A DNA stretch of 64,000 nucleotides from Lagopus muta (lineage: Eukaryota > Chordata > Aves > Galliformes > Phasianidae). Location of the stretch: NCBI RefSeq assembly GCF_023343835.1, contig NC_064437.1:15681501-15745500 (forward strand), given 5' to 3'. The notes below the pieces were generated by a model. The model searched no databases. It was not told the origin of the DNA and saw only the letters and a program-made list of their open reading frames with translations. Shown here in pieces: positions 32,001-44,500 of this stretch. Each line of letters begins with the position of its first letter. Position 1 is the stretch's first letter. A program made the position numbers and the translations under genes.

Positions 32001-35000
32001 ATTAGGGTATTTGTAGTGAGAAGGATTAATCACATTGCTGACACAAATCCGTATCAATTTCTTCAACAGGTGTTGCATTTATACTGGTAGACATTCAAGA
32101 CTTGTTTGTGAGAGGGGAAGAACAGTTTTTAGAAAGAATTCAGAAGTTTATAAACATACATCGGAATAGTTTTCTGGTTTTGTCAGCTGCTCTCCATGGA
32201 CCACAAGAATGGAATGTAATGTTTAGGATTCAGAGAAGGTATTATTTCAACATCAAACCTTCTATTGCTAGGAAAAAACAAAGTTTAACTGTCTACTCAG
32301 CAGTCTTGGATTCAGTTGAATTTTATTTTGCTCATGCACTGCAAAATTAGCCAAAGAATACGTTTAATTAGTGGAAAATGAAAAGAATGTTAAGTGAATT
32401 GATCTGTGATAGTTAACAAAAGGACATGTTCCCCTCCTTCCCCCCATACACCCCCCCCAAAAAAGCCCCAAAATGAAAAACCTTCCCTCCCATCACTTTA
32501 GGCCTTTATAATCTTTTTCAGGTTTTTCTCTCACACTGGAAAATAAGGCTGTTTTCTTTCACTTTTTTGTCCTAGTTCTGGCAGCATGTTTTCATGGTAA
32601 ATTCAAAACAGAACAAGTACGTCTTATTCATATGAAAAGGCTTTGGTGTAAACGATAGATTCTTCACCAGGTTTTAAAATCTCTTCACTTGGAATAGTCT
32701 GTCATACTGAGCGAAAACAATGGAAACAAAGCCTGAAACATTCCACTTTTCAGTATATATCTGCTTATAGTGGATATCAGACTCTTTTCTATACTTCCAT
32801 TCAAAGCCATTTTCTGCTAGGTACAGTAATCTTTGCTGCAGCTGATTTTCACTCCCGACATCAAAGTGACTCTTCTAATGGAGTCTTTGATCTTTACCTC
32901 CTTGATTCCAACACCAGTTTTGTTACACCCAGGGCACGTTGCCAAATGCTGATGAATAGCTGAGTGTACGGGATGAAATGTAGGAAATCTATTATCCATT
33001 TGCAAAAATTCCATAAATTTTCATGAGAGTTCTTAAAAGCTCTGCCATCATTCAGCAAGAACACATTTCTCAGCTGATGGTAATGCTAATGTTCAATCTA
33101 TATTTCAACTGATCTTGCATGTGCATTGATCACTAATAAATGTGATGTTTTGAAAACATGCTCCTTTCAGCAACTCAGTAATTTTATTTAAATAAAAATA
33201 TCAGTTTTATCACTGCAGGCCACACCAACTTGATTATGGCAGGGCACAATTATACCTTAGACACAAGTGCTTTATTACTAGCTGGCAGCTAGGAGTTCTG
33301 GCATTGTAGGTAAATCAGTGACTGAGCTTTTGCTCTGATGGGATTGGAACATGTGCTACATTCTCAAACCATAAGTCATATGTTGGATTTGCTTGTTTTT
33401 TTTTTTTTTAATTCTCTGATTAAATTATGTAGACTTGGACATCCTAATGAAATTGTTAGAATTATCCCATTATCTAACCCTACAGATGGTTATATTTAGA
33501 CAGCATGCTAAGATGTATTTCAAATTCGGAGGTATTTTTAGCATAATATTTTTAGATCCTTTCCTGTGTTTTGTTTCTCATGGAAAAAATAAACACTTTT
33601 TACTGCCATTTTGAGAACAGTCTTCAACAACACAACAAAAGAGTGTTTTGTTCTCCCTGAACATAAGCACACTTAAGAAATTATGACTGACTGTCAAGAA
33701 GTCCTAGAAACAAAAAAAGCCCTTCAAAAATCCCACCTGAACAAATGCTGTAGAGATGGGATAGATAGGTATAAAAACAGCCAGAATTCGCCTGCTGCCT
33801 TCAAAGATAAAAGCAGTCTTGCTCAGCTGAAGATGAAAGCAACTTGCGGTGCAGACGAAGAAGTTGTTTACATTATGTGAGAATGTTTTTTGAGTTTCAT
33901 GGCATAATTAACTGTGCACTCTGAAAGTAACCTTAATTTATTTTGATGTGTAGATTCCTGGGAAGCAATTTACGTATAATACCAGTTCATAATACTGCTG
34001 AAACTGTTAAGTTGATGCTAACTATAGCTAAGGTAAGCCTAGTTAAATATGATTAAAATGATTTACTCCTCAGAACTTCAGAGGTATTTTAACTTGGAAA
34101 ACATTTGTTTTTCCTTAATGGATCTTTCTGCATCATATTGACTACAGTCATAGAATCATTTGGGTTGGAAGAGAGACTTCAAGATGACCTAGTTCCAACA
34201 CCCTGCTCTGGGGAGGGTTGTTACCCACTGCATCAGGCTGCCCAGGGCTCCATCCAACCTGGCCTTGAACACCTCCAGAGATGTAGTTAGGTTAGAAAGC
34301 ATGTTAGAAACTACATCTCATCTATTGCATGGTAAGAGTCGTATGGAGAGTTTCCTTTGAATATCTAACCTAAATTTCCCCTCTTTCAATTGAAAACCAT
34401 TCCCCCTTATCCTATCACTATCTGCCCATGTATGAAGTCATATTACACAATCCGTGTTTCACCTTGAGGTGGGACTGCTGCTCAAATGTTTAAACTATTG
34501 TTAAAGGTAACTTTAAATCAACAGAATGCATGAAGACAAATGAAACACTTAAAAGTTAATTCAGCTCTTACTTATCTCTGTTAATTTAGGATGTCACCAT
34601 GCTTAACCCAAAGAAGCTGTGGATGTTCCCTCTCTGGAGGTGTTCATGGACAGTGTGGATGGGGACCACAGCAACTTGATCTAATGGGTGGCAACCGTGC
34701 CCAGTAGATGGATCTAGATGATCTTTAAGGACCCTTCCAAACAAAGCTGTTCTATGAAATACGAATATCTTCATTTCACTTACTAGCACTGAAGCAACAC
34801 GAGATGAAAAAGATCTAAATATCTAACTGCTTCTAAAGTAAAGTGGTGATCTGAAAACACTTGCTATCTGCAGATTTTTAAGTGATGCACATAGTAATAC
34901 ATTATTTCTACAGCGTAACGAGTATGATTTAATCTCTGTAACAGCAACATACCTTGTATGTATAAACATCCTCATTGAAGCCTGAACTGCTTTAAATAAC

Positions 35001-35779
35001 ATTTTCCATGAGAGTTCTAACTGAGATACTATCTACAACAATGCTAGGACCATCCCACCAAAAATAAAAGCAGCAGGTTAGAAAGCATGTTAGAAACTAC
35101 ATCTCATCTATTGTATGGTAAGAGTTGATGAATGCTTATTACAACATTGAACACTGTATTTTTCTAACTTTGTATTCTGCTGCTGTCTGGCCCAGTTTCT
35201 TAATGCAGCATTAACCTAAAACCTTTTGAGATTACTGTTGATCCTATAAAATTGAATCTGTTCAGAATGAATACACTGGATTTTAACAATCAGCCCCATA
35301 AGAAGTCATGACATTACAGACCACAGATATCTCAGTTGCCTTTATGTTATTACTGATACAGTACAGAGTCAATCCAATGAGCTCTTGTAAGAGAGTCCCT
35401 AATTATATCTCCTAGAAAATAAACTTATTTTGACCTAGGATAAGGAACACGGGCAAGGGACCAATACCATCCATCTAGTCCAAAGCTACCACACCAACTC
35501 CTGTAGAAATACTACCTAGATAATAAGCAGATGGAAAGCTAATAGGAGTAGCTATGTTAGGACTGGTCTTACAGATTCAGATAGATTGAGTATTCACTTT
35601 TCAGGAAGTGAATATTTCTCGTAATATTCACTCATAATATTTTTCTTTCCTCTAAGATGAATTCCAAGCCACGCGCAGATGATGTTTCTCAGAAAATGGC
35701 AATGACAAAAACCCACATAATAGAAAACAGTCCAGTCTGGAAGGTGCTTCAGGAGTACCAGAAGTTGCATAGTAATTAA
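28983..35779 (+). CDS. SPO16: SPO16 (C1orf146), meiotic crossover factor, complete CDS
   Basis: Five exons join in phase: 28983-29051, 30919-31009, 32070-32238, 33954-34032, 35657-35779 (TAA). They give 176 residues, close to the roughly 180 of mammals. Landmarks are [84 protein letters not shown] and the tail ENSPVWKVLQEY. In the family, SPO16 partners SHOC1 (Zip2-like) as an ERCC1/XPF-like complex that binds recombination intermediates and supports crossover formation and synapsis in meiotic prophase. The start ATG has A at -3 and is the first in frame with the conserved KW-TT-I motif. The transcript probably starts upstream; a splice acceptor-like TTTCCTTAG lies at about 28953-28961, so a 5' noncoding exon in the CpG island is possible. 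Confidence 0.95.
34149..34440 (-). repeat. CR1 LINE fragment (antisense), interrupted by a duplicated segment
   Basis: Two CR1 parts in reverse orientation: 34149-34285 (ATAGAATCATTTGGGTTGGA… to CTTGAACACCTCCAGAGATG) and about 34347-34440 (…CCCCTCTTTCAATTGAAAACC to TTATCCTATCACTATC). The expected middle of CR1 is missing. In its place is a segment nearly identical to 35075-35127. Confidence 0.85.
34289..34341 (+). repeat. 53-bp local duplication, copy 1 (inside the CR1)
   Basis: Begins AGGTTAGAAAGCATG and ends GGTAAGAGTCG. It matches 35075-35127 at 51 of 53 positions (C/T differences at two sites). Confidence 0.9.
34609..34760 (+). repeat. CR1 LINE 3'-end fragment (sense)
   Basis: Contains CTCTCTGGAGGTGTTCATGGA, then GGATCTAGATGATCTTTAAGG, and ends in a degenerate GCTGTTCTATGA. 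It lies inverted relative to the CR1 at 34149-34440 in the same SPO16 intron. Confidence 0.8.
35075..35127 (+). repeat. 53-bp local duplication, copy 2
   Basis: Same orientation as copy 1, starting 786 bp downstream, in unique-looking intron sequence, so this may be the donor copy. Confidence 0.9.
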
Positions 35780-35970
35780 TTGACTGAGAAGTTTTATTCA
35801 TAAAGTAATTATAGCAGCTATACTTTAAACAATATATAGAAAGTTCTTAAATATCCTGTTACATTTTAAAAAACTATATACACAATTTACACATTTGAAA
35901 CAAATTTATATTAAATAACTCTACAGTGAAAAATACTATACATTATACATATATATATGCCTTCTAACGA

Positions 35971-35976
35971 AATAAA
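35971..35976 (+). terminator. SPO16: Candidate SPO16 poly(A) signal (AATAAA)
   Basis: First AATAAA after the SPO16 stop (about 190 nt). Further signals sit at 36074-36079 and 36352-36357, so the 3' end could be heterogeneous. Confidence 0.5.
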
Positions 35977-36382
35977 AATGTAGTTTAACTGCACTAAAGA
36001 GATGTTATCCTGTTATTTGGTTTGATTCTGAATGTGTGCATTCATCTGTTTATAATAATTTCTCAAATTATGTAATAAATCTTAAGGAAAACTTTATCGT
36101 TAGAGATAATGATGACCAAAACAATTTCAAAATACAGGTTTGCCATGTTAAAACAGCTGTGCATCAAGCCTCACACAGTGCATTTTTAAACACAAGTTTT
36201 ATCTGTTCTTTTACTGAGTTTAAATATCTTACTCGGTTCAAGGCTGCTGTGTTTTTCTTTAAACCTGCTTTGGTTTGCCTTTATCTGTTATCTATAGCTT
36301 ATAGACCTGCTTGTAAATATAGAAGCTTGTTTGTCAATATTAAAAAGTACTAATAAAAATAACTATTCCTTTTGCAGTGCTT

Positions 36383-36388
36383 TTTAAT
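36383..36388 (-). terminator. GLMN: Candidate GLMN poly(A) signal (ATTAAA, minus strand)
   Basis: Minus-strand ATTAAA about 435 nt after the GLMN stop. A canonical minus-strand AATAAA occurs further on, at 35793-35798, which lies within the SPO16 3' end. Confidence 0.4.
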
Positions 36389-36820
36389 TCACAGCTCTCC
36401 AGGTTACTTTATAAAATCTTTATAATTCAGATCATCAGACAGCAAGTTACCTAAAATACTTCGAAAATGAATAGAACAAGAAATGCACAATCATACATTC
36501 TTACCACAGCACAACATAAAAACGTCTTGTAGATTTACATTCTATACTTCAGAAAAAACATCAAGTTCTGAAGGTGAACACTTTTCAGGCCATCTCTGTG
36601 ATCACAGACAGAAATGGCAAAATAAGTTTGTTTTTGCTTAAAAAACAAAAACAAAAACAAAACAAAACCAGCAACAGGCAAATGAAGAGCAGGACTTGCA
36701 ATTTTTCTAGAGGCCACTCTAAGCTATTCTCTAAAGGTTGGCATAACCCTCTTTTTAACTCAAGTCAAATGATCAAAATGATCTTGCAAAAAGTATGTTA
36801 ACTCAGGTATTTCAGATGAC

Positions 36821-38590
36821 CTATATATTTTCATCCATTACAGCTTTTACTTTCACTTCAATGAGCTCTTCTACTCGAGCTAGAACACTTTCTATTAAAT
36901 CAAATGTGAAGAGAGCTGACTGTAAAACCTGAAATGACAAAAGAAATACTGTTATTTTTATTAGAAAAATGGATTTCTTTATTGACTATATGTATACGTT
37001 TGGCTCCAGATTAAAAAGAAAATTTAATTAATTCTGGAATTGCAAACTCACCTGAAGTTGCATTTCAGTAGTCATGGCAGGCATCTTTTCCCCACCGACA
37101 GTCAAAGAACAAATTGTGTTAGAACTGTGTGCCTCTGTAGAAAAACAGAACCAGACATCAGGCTGCCATTCCACCCTATTTTTAGAATCAAAGCAACTTT
37201 TAGTAAGTTAGTATTTAAGGACAGTAATTGCTAAATCAGAAGCATAAAAGCTGAACAAATACCAAAAAGCAAAGGTATTGAACTTTGAGGATCTATCTCT
37301 GCTGTTTCTATATGATTTATGACTACATTAGCAAACAGGCAATATCTGTAAACTTAAAACAATTTTATATTGCTAAAATTCTCCTTAAAAGGAAATACAT
37401 AATCTGGTTGGTTTTTTTAGACACAATTTTAATACTTTCACATCCAGAGATATCTACGATGACAGACTTAACTTCATCCAGAAAATGGCTGCAGGTTTCT
37501 CTGTTCCTGACAGACTACTTACAGCAGACAAAACTACAAGGACAAACCTTGAAACTGAGGGGAAAATTTCAACATTCAGACTATGTACTTGAAAAGTAAT
37601 GTAATGCTTACAAAGATTATACATTGGGGAGAAAGACTAAACCATTCATTTTAATGAGGTAGGTGTTTTCTCTTGAACTCAGATCTCTGTGCTTTGTCAA
37701 AGGCCGAGACATGTACGAAACTAAAATGAACCAGGAAGCTTTTTCTTTAAATGGACTCCCTTTGGAAAGATATCCACAGGTTATCTTCAGAAAAAATCCC
37801 TTCCCCCTGCCTTGTACTGACGTAGTTTATAACAACACTGGAGGATGGGAGTAGGAGCAAAAGCTGTACTGACATTTCTGGCAGCAGAAGTAATTTCCTT
37901 GGGCTATCTTAATTATACTAGAGACCACAAAGGGACAGAAGATCTGACATATAGAGTTGGCCTACAGCAGCTATAGCTTTCACTCCCTTTGGAATATATC
38001 TGCTTAACCCTGAGCAGAGTTTGATTCTAAAGTATCAGATTAAAAAAATCCAGAACCTAATCCTTTGGGCTTTAAGACACTACCTATTTGCTGTGTGAAT
38101 TATTTCTTTTCTTGATAGCCTGCCCACACGTAGTATGAAACCTAAGGACTATATATTCACAGAGAGACTTAGATATTCCTGTCTATCCTTAAAATCAAAA
38201 GTATAAATGTAGAACAAGGTTTGAACGTCTTCATGTGACATTCCTGTCGGCTCTCTGTAAGGTTTACAATGCGATGAGAGATAAACAAGCTCAGATTTTC
38301 CTAGTTATGAAAAGTATTAATATCAAATGTAGCAACTGCTGAAATATTATGTGAAACCTGGAATAAAATCAATACTTAAATAAAAATATGTATCTATAGA
38401 GCATTCACCAATTCCTTATTTCCAAAGTTTCTGAACATGAACAATGCTAAGAAGAAAAAACCCAACCTTTTCTGTTTTCTTTCTTATTCTTTATTTCTGC
38501 CTCATAGTGTGCCTTTGACATATTCAGTCCAACATGCAGTGGTTTTAAAAAATTTTTCTCAATCTTGGCAAGTGCAGTCCACACACCAGT
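36821..38590 (-). CDS. GLMN: GLMN C-terminal exons (RBX1-binding end)
   Basis: Exons 38590-38467, 37134-37052 and 36928-36821 encode IEKNFLKPLHVGLNMSK, EMQLQ, then VLQSALFTFDLIESVLARVEELIEVK and the stop. In the family, the C-terminal helical part contacts the RBX1 RING surface used by E2 enzymes. The first of these exons ends in a Lys-rich KNKKENRK stretch at an unusual donor, GTTGGG, chosen because only it restores the phase of the next exon. Confidence 0.88.
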
Positions 38591-41500
38591 CTATTCAAAG
38601 AGAAAGGCAAAGAGAACGTTGCAAATTATTTTTAATGAAGTACCATAATGCTAAGTTTTCAAGTATAATTTTTTTTACTAGTCTTCATTCGTAGAATTCT
38701 GTAGTGGGAAGGAAATAAAAATTAGACTTATGCATGTAAGCACACACAGCATGTGATAGTTTAAAAATGTTTGAATTAACATTCTTGAATTAACACTGCA
38801 TTGCAATGACAACTGAAAGCTGTGGTAAATGTCACGCATCTCAAATATAAAACTCTTGTCTATATACTGCAGTTAGTTTAAGCACTGATGGAATGTCACC
38901 AGATATGCCGCCAAGCCCACCTCTGCATTCTCAACTGCCACAGTGAATTAGATCCTACTAGTATGTAGGAACCATACATAATTCTTTTAAGGTCTTTTTA
39001 CCTATTGTTTTTAGAACATGTACCAAATTTGGACCATATTACAATCTCCCTTAAAACACACACTGAAGTATTAAATATTTGCTTACTGCAGAATCCAATT
39101 GTTTTTAAGTTGTGCCTACGTTGCTACTACCCACTAACAAGAGTTCAGACTTGTCACGGTTCTGCTGCACCAGAAATATGGAATTTGCAAGCAAGTGATG
39201 ACCCCATAAAGGCTTTATGATGCAGAGATATTGTCTTCCCAATCACTGTCTTCACTACACACATTTATATAAATTTCATATAGAAATATAGTTGAAATAA
39301 ATACATACATTTAATCGAAAACAAGCATTGAGCGTTTTACAAGTTAAAATTTTAATGAAACCCCTAATTAATCATTTTAAAAAAAAGAAGCTGTTACACT
39401 GCTATGCTCTGTACTCATTTATGCCCTTATGTGCAGCAGCCAAAGTGACACACGAACCAACTCTCTAGTTTGGGATGGCTGAAAAGAATTGATAACAATG
39501 GTGCTCAGGAAGCAAGTGAGATGAGGGAAAGTTGCTCAAAAGCAAGGCTGTTCAAGGTGACACAGCGCGAGAGGAAAACTCTGCTCTGATGCCTCATAAG
39601 CTTGCAGTTACAAAACTGCTGTAGAAGGAAACATAAAGCAGTCATTGTGTCTTTAGATAGGGAAGCCATTTAAGTGACTCCTTTCCTCAAGGAGGATCAT
39701 CAAAGGGCAGGGTAAAAGATGATGAAAATGAGAATTCTCAACGTTAAATGGTACTGGTGATCACAAGGCACAATTCAAGAAATTCTAATCAAATAAGACC
39801 AGTAATGACTTCCACATTAATGGTGCTAAAATGAAGAAATAACTATCCAGAAACATCTGATTTTCTACTTGATTCATGAAAGCACTTGATATGCAGCAGT
39901 TAAAACATGTGAACTAAGATGAAAGGAATTATTATCTTTGTGTTCCACTTGCACTGTCTGAAGGGAGCCAAATGGAAAGTCTGTAAGAACTGGCATGGTT
40001 TAAATTTAAGGAAAATCTTCAGAGAAGTTGATGTTATTTTCTCCTCAAACCATAATTATGTTCTGTACGTCAAATACTAGATAGCAGTTGCAGCAACTGT
40101 GTATGCTACTATGTATATAGTTTTAATAATAAAAGAGGGATTCTTTCTTTGCTTACAAAGCTATGTGTGTATATGAAGTACAGCACACTATAATGGGGAT
40201 GTAAAATAAAATCCATACATCTGAGAAACTGATACTTTATATCTACTTAATTAAACAACATAAGAAATGCAAAATTGAAAGCTATTTTTACAGTTCATTT
40301 TCCTGATGCTTTTAGTAATCAGTACCAACCATATTACTATCTTTCCATTCAAACACCCCCAAGCACTTACAGAACATGTATTCACAGAGCCAAATGTGCT
40401 CTAAAAGTGGATCAGAATTTTTCCAGTATGTTAGGAGAAAATGAGATGCCAAAGTCAATGAGCCCGAACCATGAAGTCAACAAACTGGGGAAATACAACA
40501 AATTACCTTGGGACAACTAAATGCTGGTTAGAATATTTGTCTGACCATGCCATTGCTTACTGAGTTCAGGAAATGCTTTATCACACTTTAATAAAAGGAT
40601 TCACTTCTTTACTGTAACAGTTGAGTACGAATGCAATCAAATTTCATCAGAATAAAACAAAAATATGACACATTTCCATATACAGCTAAAATACCACTTC
40701 TGGATTACTGACTATTTGGGAGAATAATGCAAAAATCGTATCTGTGAACAGAGAATAACAGTCATCACATTAATTCTGCTCAGTCCATAGCTGAAGAAAA
40801 ATCAATAATTTTCACATCAATCAGTACTTACTTGATTATCACTTTCACAATCCATAATGACTAAATATCTCAGTAGATTTAGTGATGCCATAATCCTGTG
40901 AAAAAAAAATATACTACTGATCACTTAAAGTGCAGATATTTATTGCAGGGATAATAACTTAAATTGTCCCTTAGCCAGACACCCTAAAATATCCATTTGT
41001 TTAAAATAAAGCCACTCATCTGTTGAGCAGTATGGCTTAATCAAGAGCACAGCAACTTCCCTGTTAAAAGAGAAGCTGACACTCTGCAAGTATGATTCAA
41101 ACTAGCAGCAGACTGGAAGGTCAATAATTGTGAGGGAAGGAGTTTTCTCAAGAGACTACAAAATTACACTACAAAAAAGCTGTAGTATTCATCACTGGTA
41201 ATCCACAGTTGATTTGCACTAGTATGACAATAGGCTTTTTAAAAGTTATTTTATGAATTTTCACTTCTGCATGCTTTTTATATATGCTTTTTCTCTTACC
41301 GTGCTTTTTAGCAAAAACCTTACTGTTTCTTCCACCTAAATATCATTTGCTGTAAGTTACATCGAATAATTTTTATACCCCTGAAGAGACAGACCACATT
41401 TCTTTTGTTCCTTATGTTGCTAAAGTTATTCTTCTGCTTGTGCAGAAAGCTGACAAACCATACATTCCTGACACAATGCTTTACCAATTAGTTCTGTAAC

Positions 41501-44500
41501 CTGACATCAGACCTTATATTCTCAGGGAACACAGAAGGAATTCCTCTCTTATTGTCAACATCAATATAATAGCACTGTAACATTTTTCTACACAGAGTTG
41601 GTTGAAATAGGTGATAGTTTAAATAGAAGATCATTTACATCTCTATTTCAAAAAATCCAAAATACATTGATGTTTTCACTTAATTAGTTACATGATGGTA
41701 TACCTCACTGTAGTAAAGTGGTCTGAAGACTTCTAAGCGATTAAAAAACAGAAGCCTCTAGCCTCTGATTACAACTCACCTATCTGAGTTTTGGAGAAGA
41801 TCTGTCTCAGCACCTTCAGGAAGCAAAAGCACTAAATCTAGAAGGGAGATCAGGTGATGTCCTGTAAACCAAATGTTGTCGTGTGCCTTCTGAAAACGAT
41901 ACAAAAAGTTTAGCTGAGTAAGTAATTTAAACCTTAAATTGAGATAATTAAATCTTAAGTAATTTAACAGAGATAATTTAATGGTGAAGGGTCTAGATGA
42001 TAAGACATGAAGGAACAGATGAGGTCCCTGGGTTTGTGTGGTCCAGAGCAGAGGAGCTGAGGGGAGCCCTTATGACAGATGCAGCTCCTCACAGCAAGCA
42101 GAGGAGTGGTGCTGAGCCCTGCTGACAGTGACAGAGTCTGAGGGAATGGCACAGAGCTTCAGGAGAGGGGCAGGTTGGGTGTTAGAACAGACTTTTCACC
42201 AGAGGGCGGCTGGGCATGGAACGGGCTGCCCAGAGCAGAGGTCACAGCCCCAGGCTGCCAGAGTTCAAGTAGCGTTTGGACAACGCTCTCAGAAATACGA
42301 CTTTCTGGGTGGTTCTGTGCAATGCCAGAGGTTGGACTTCACGACCCTAGTGGATCTTCCAGATCAAGGTACTCTATGAATCACATCAACAATTTGGGGA
42401 AAACAGAAATCAAAAAAAAAGAAAAATGCTGAAAGAAATACTTTATCATTATTATAATTATTATATGTGACCGAAGTACACAAATTTGTCCTTTCACAAT
42501 TCTCTCCTGTGCCTCCCAGATTGTTCTTCTCAATTTCAGTAGAAAAGATTTTTATCAAGATATTTAAAGGGGGTTTTTTTGGTATGTATTTTTAAAACAC
42601 CAATTTCTAGCAATGTCTGCTGAAGGACAACTTCACCTCTTTGGTTCTTTGATGGAAGATGCATAATGTTATTTTGTTTTGAAAGAGGATAAAGGACAGA
42701 GAATAAGAAGGAGAATAATTCAAGCATAAGATGGAAAGCACCAGGTTTTGAAGTGACAAGACATAATAATCCTGATGCTGTCTGCATCACAGACATTTCT
42801 TATTTTCACAAAAATTCTGCTAAACTACATCAAACTATGAAGTGAGTAAAGGAAGAAAGGCAAACAATCCAAACAACTTCTTGCACTTGCTTAGCAGAAG
42901 CTTGTGAAGGATTTGCAGCTATGCTAAGACCCTCCTCAGTGCAAACTGTTGAGCCTTCCTGCACAGTGCTGACTGAGCAAGCAAGTTCATCTCTGAAATT
43001 TTCATGGCCTCTTTAAAAGGGTATTCCACGTCAGTACAACAGAGCTGAGAGCAGAGTTATTTTGCAAAGATCCCACCTTGGTGAAGTCTGTACCTCAGAC
43101 AGAGGTCGGACAAAGAAATATCACATACAGGACAAAAGAAGAGGGAAAAAAGACAAAGCCAGAAATGGATTGCAAGCAAAACAAGAAGGGTCGTCTGTGT
43201 TAAGTCAGGTCAAATGAGGAATATGGAAAGATGAACAATAGCTGGGCAGGGAAATAAGTGGTAATGATTTTCTGTTCTTATCCATTTCTTTATATCTTCT
43301 CTGCAGCAAATTATTTGCAACAAATCTAGAATATTCAAGTCTATACAACGAAATTTGTAAATTATTTGCCTTTTTGACAGGGCACTCCACAGAGAAGAAA
43401 TGTATTAATAGAGTTCTGAAGCTGCATAGTTAACAAATTCATCACTAAAAGATTCCAGAACATGTTTTAACTATTCATCTTTAGTGCAAGCCCTTTTTGG
43501 AAGGGTTTTCACAGTATTATTTTGTTTATTCCCTGCTGATTCATTGCACAGGGCAAGCTACAATTGAAAAAAAGTAATTCTCTGTTATACATTATGATAT
43601 GAATTATGAATAAATGTGTTATAAGATATAAATGTTAAGATGAAATATGCATGAGTTTACTGCATTATCTCATTTGACAAAAAGGAAGACCTTAGAGATC
43701 AAATTTGCTTTGAAAAATGCCCTAAGCAGTAAAAAGGAGAAGAGATGAAAAAACAAAGTTAATAATTTACTTTTTATTAAGTTTTCCAATTTCCTTCCAT
43801 AAATGATTATAAAATATGAGATTTCAATGGCTTTGATCTAGTTCAACTCTTTCTGATGAATTTAGCATTTGTGAAACACAGTGTAATGCTGAACGTCATC
43901 ATAAAACACAAGATAAAACATAATAGATCTTTCTGGACTGTAGCATTTAAATTATATTCAGAAAATGAGGAACTGTGAGGATGAAATAAAATACCCCATA
44001 GATCTTTAAGGATCTATGTTTTTCAAGTACAGAAAACATAATAATAACCTATTAAAAATGCAGTGGGATCATGTAATTTGAAAGTGCATATGAAGAATCG
44101 TAATGTAAAAATACACAGGCACAAAGGAGCCAAATCAATCCTGTAACATTTCCCAATCTTATGCTTCTATTCAACATGTGGTTCTTTTGTTTTTTAAATG
44201 CACTGCTCAAATCCTAAGTTATACATGTTTTCTCAACTTAACTCAGATACAATTTTGAGAAGAAAAATTGTTTCTAATGGCAATAGGCTTACCGTTACCG
44301 ACAAGTGAATCTGATCTTTTATGTTTTTAATAATGTATCCTTCTACCCCAGCATGGTTGCTTGTCTTCAGTAAACACCTTCAAACAAAAATAGATGTTAT
44401 ACCTTCAACACTGCCTACATGGTTAGCTGAAGAGTTGGATAACACTATGCCTCATTCACTGAGTGGCCGTTTTAACACTGGGTTACATCTGACAGCTCAT

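Noticed and set aside
32817-33014. 65-codon minus-strand frame with a CPGC motif
   Set aside because: Inside a SPO16 intron, with no second cysteine pair in zinc-finger spacing and no recognised family.
42128-42432. Two overlapping frames of 83-85 codons
   Set aside because: Both are CR1 remnants in reading frames unrelated to CR1 proteins.
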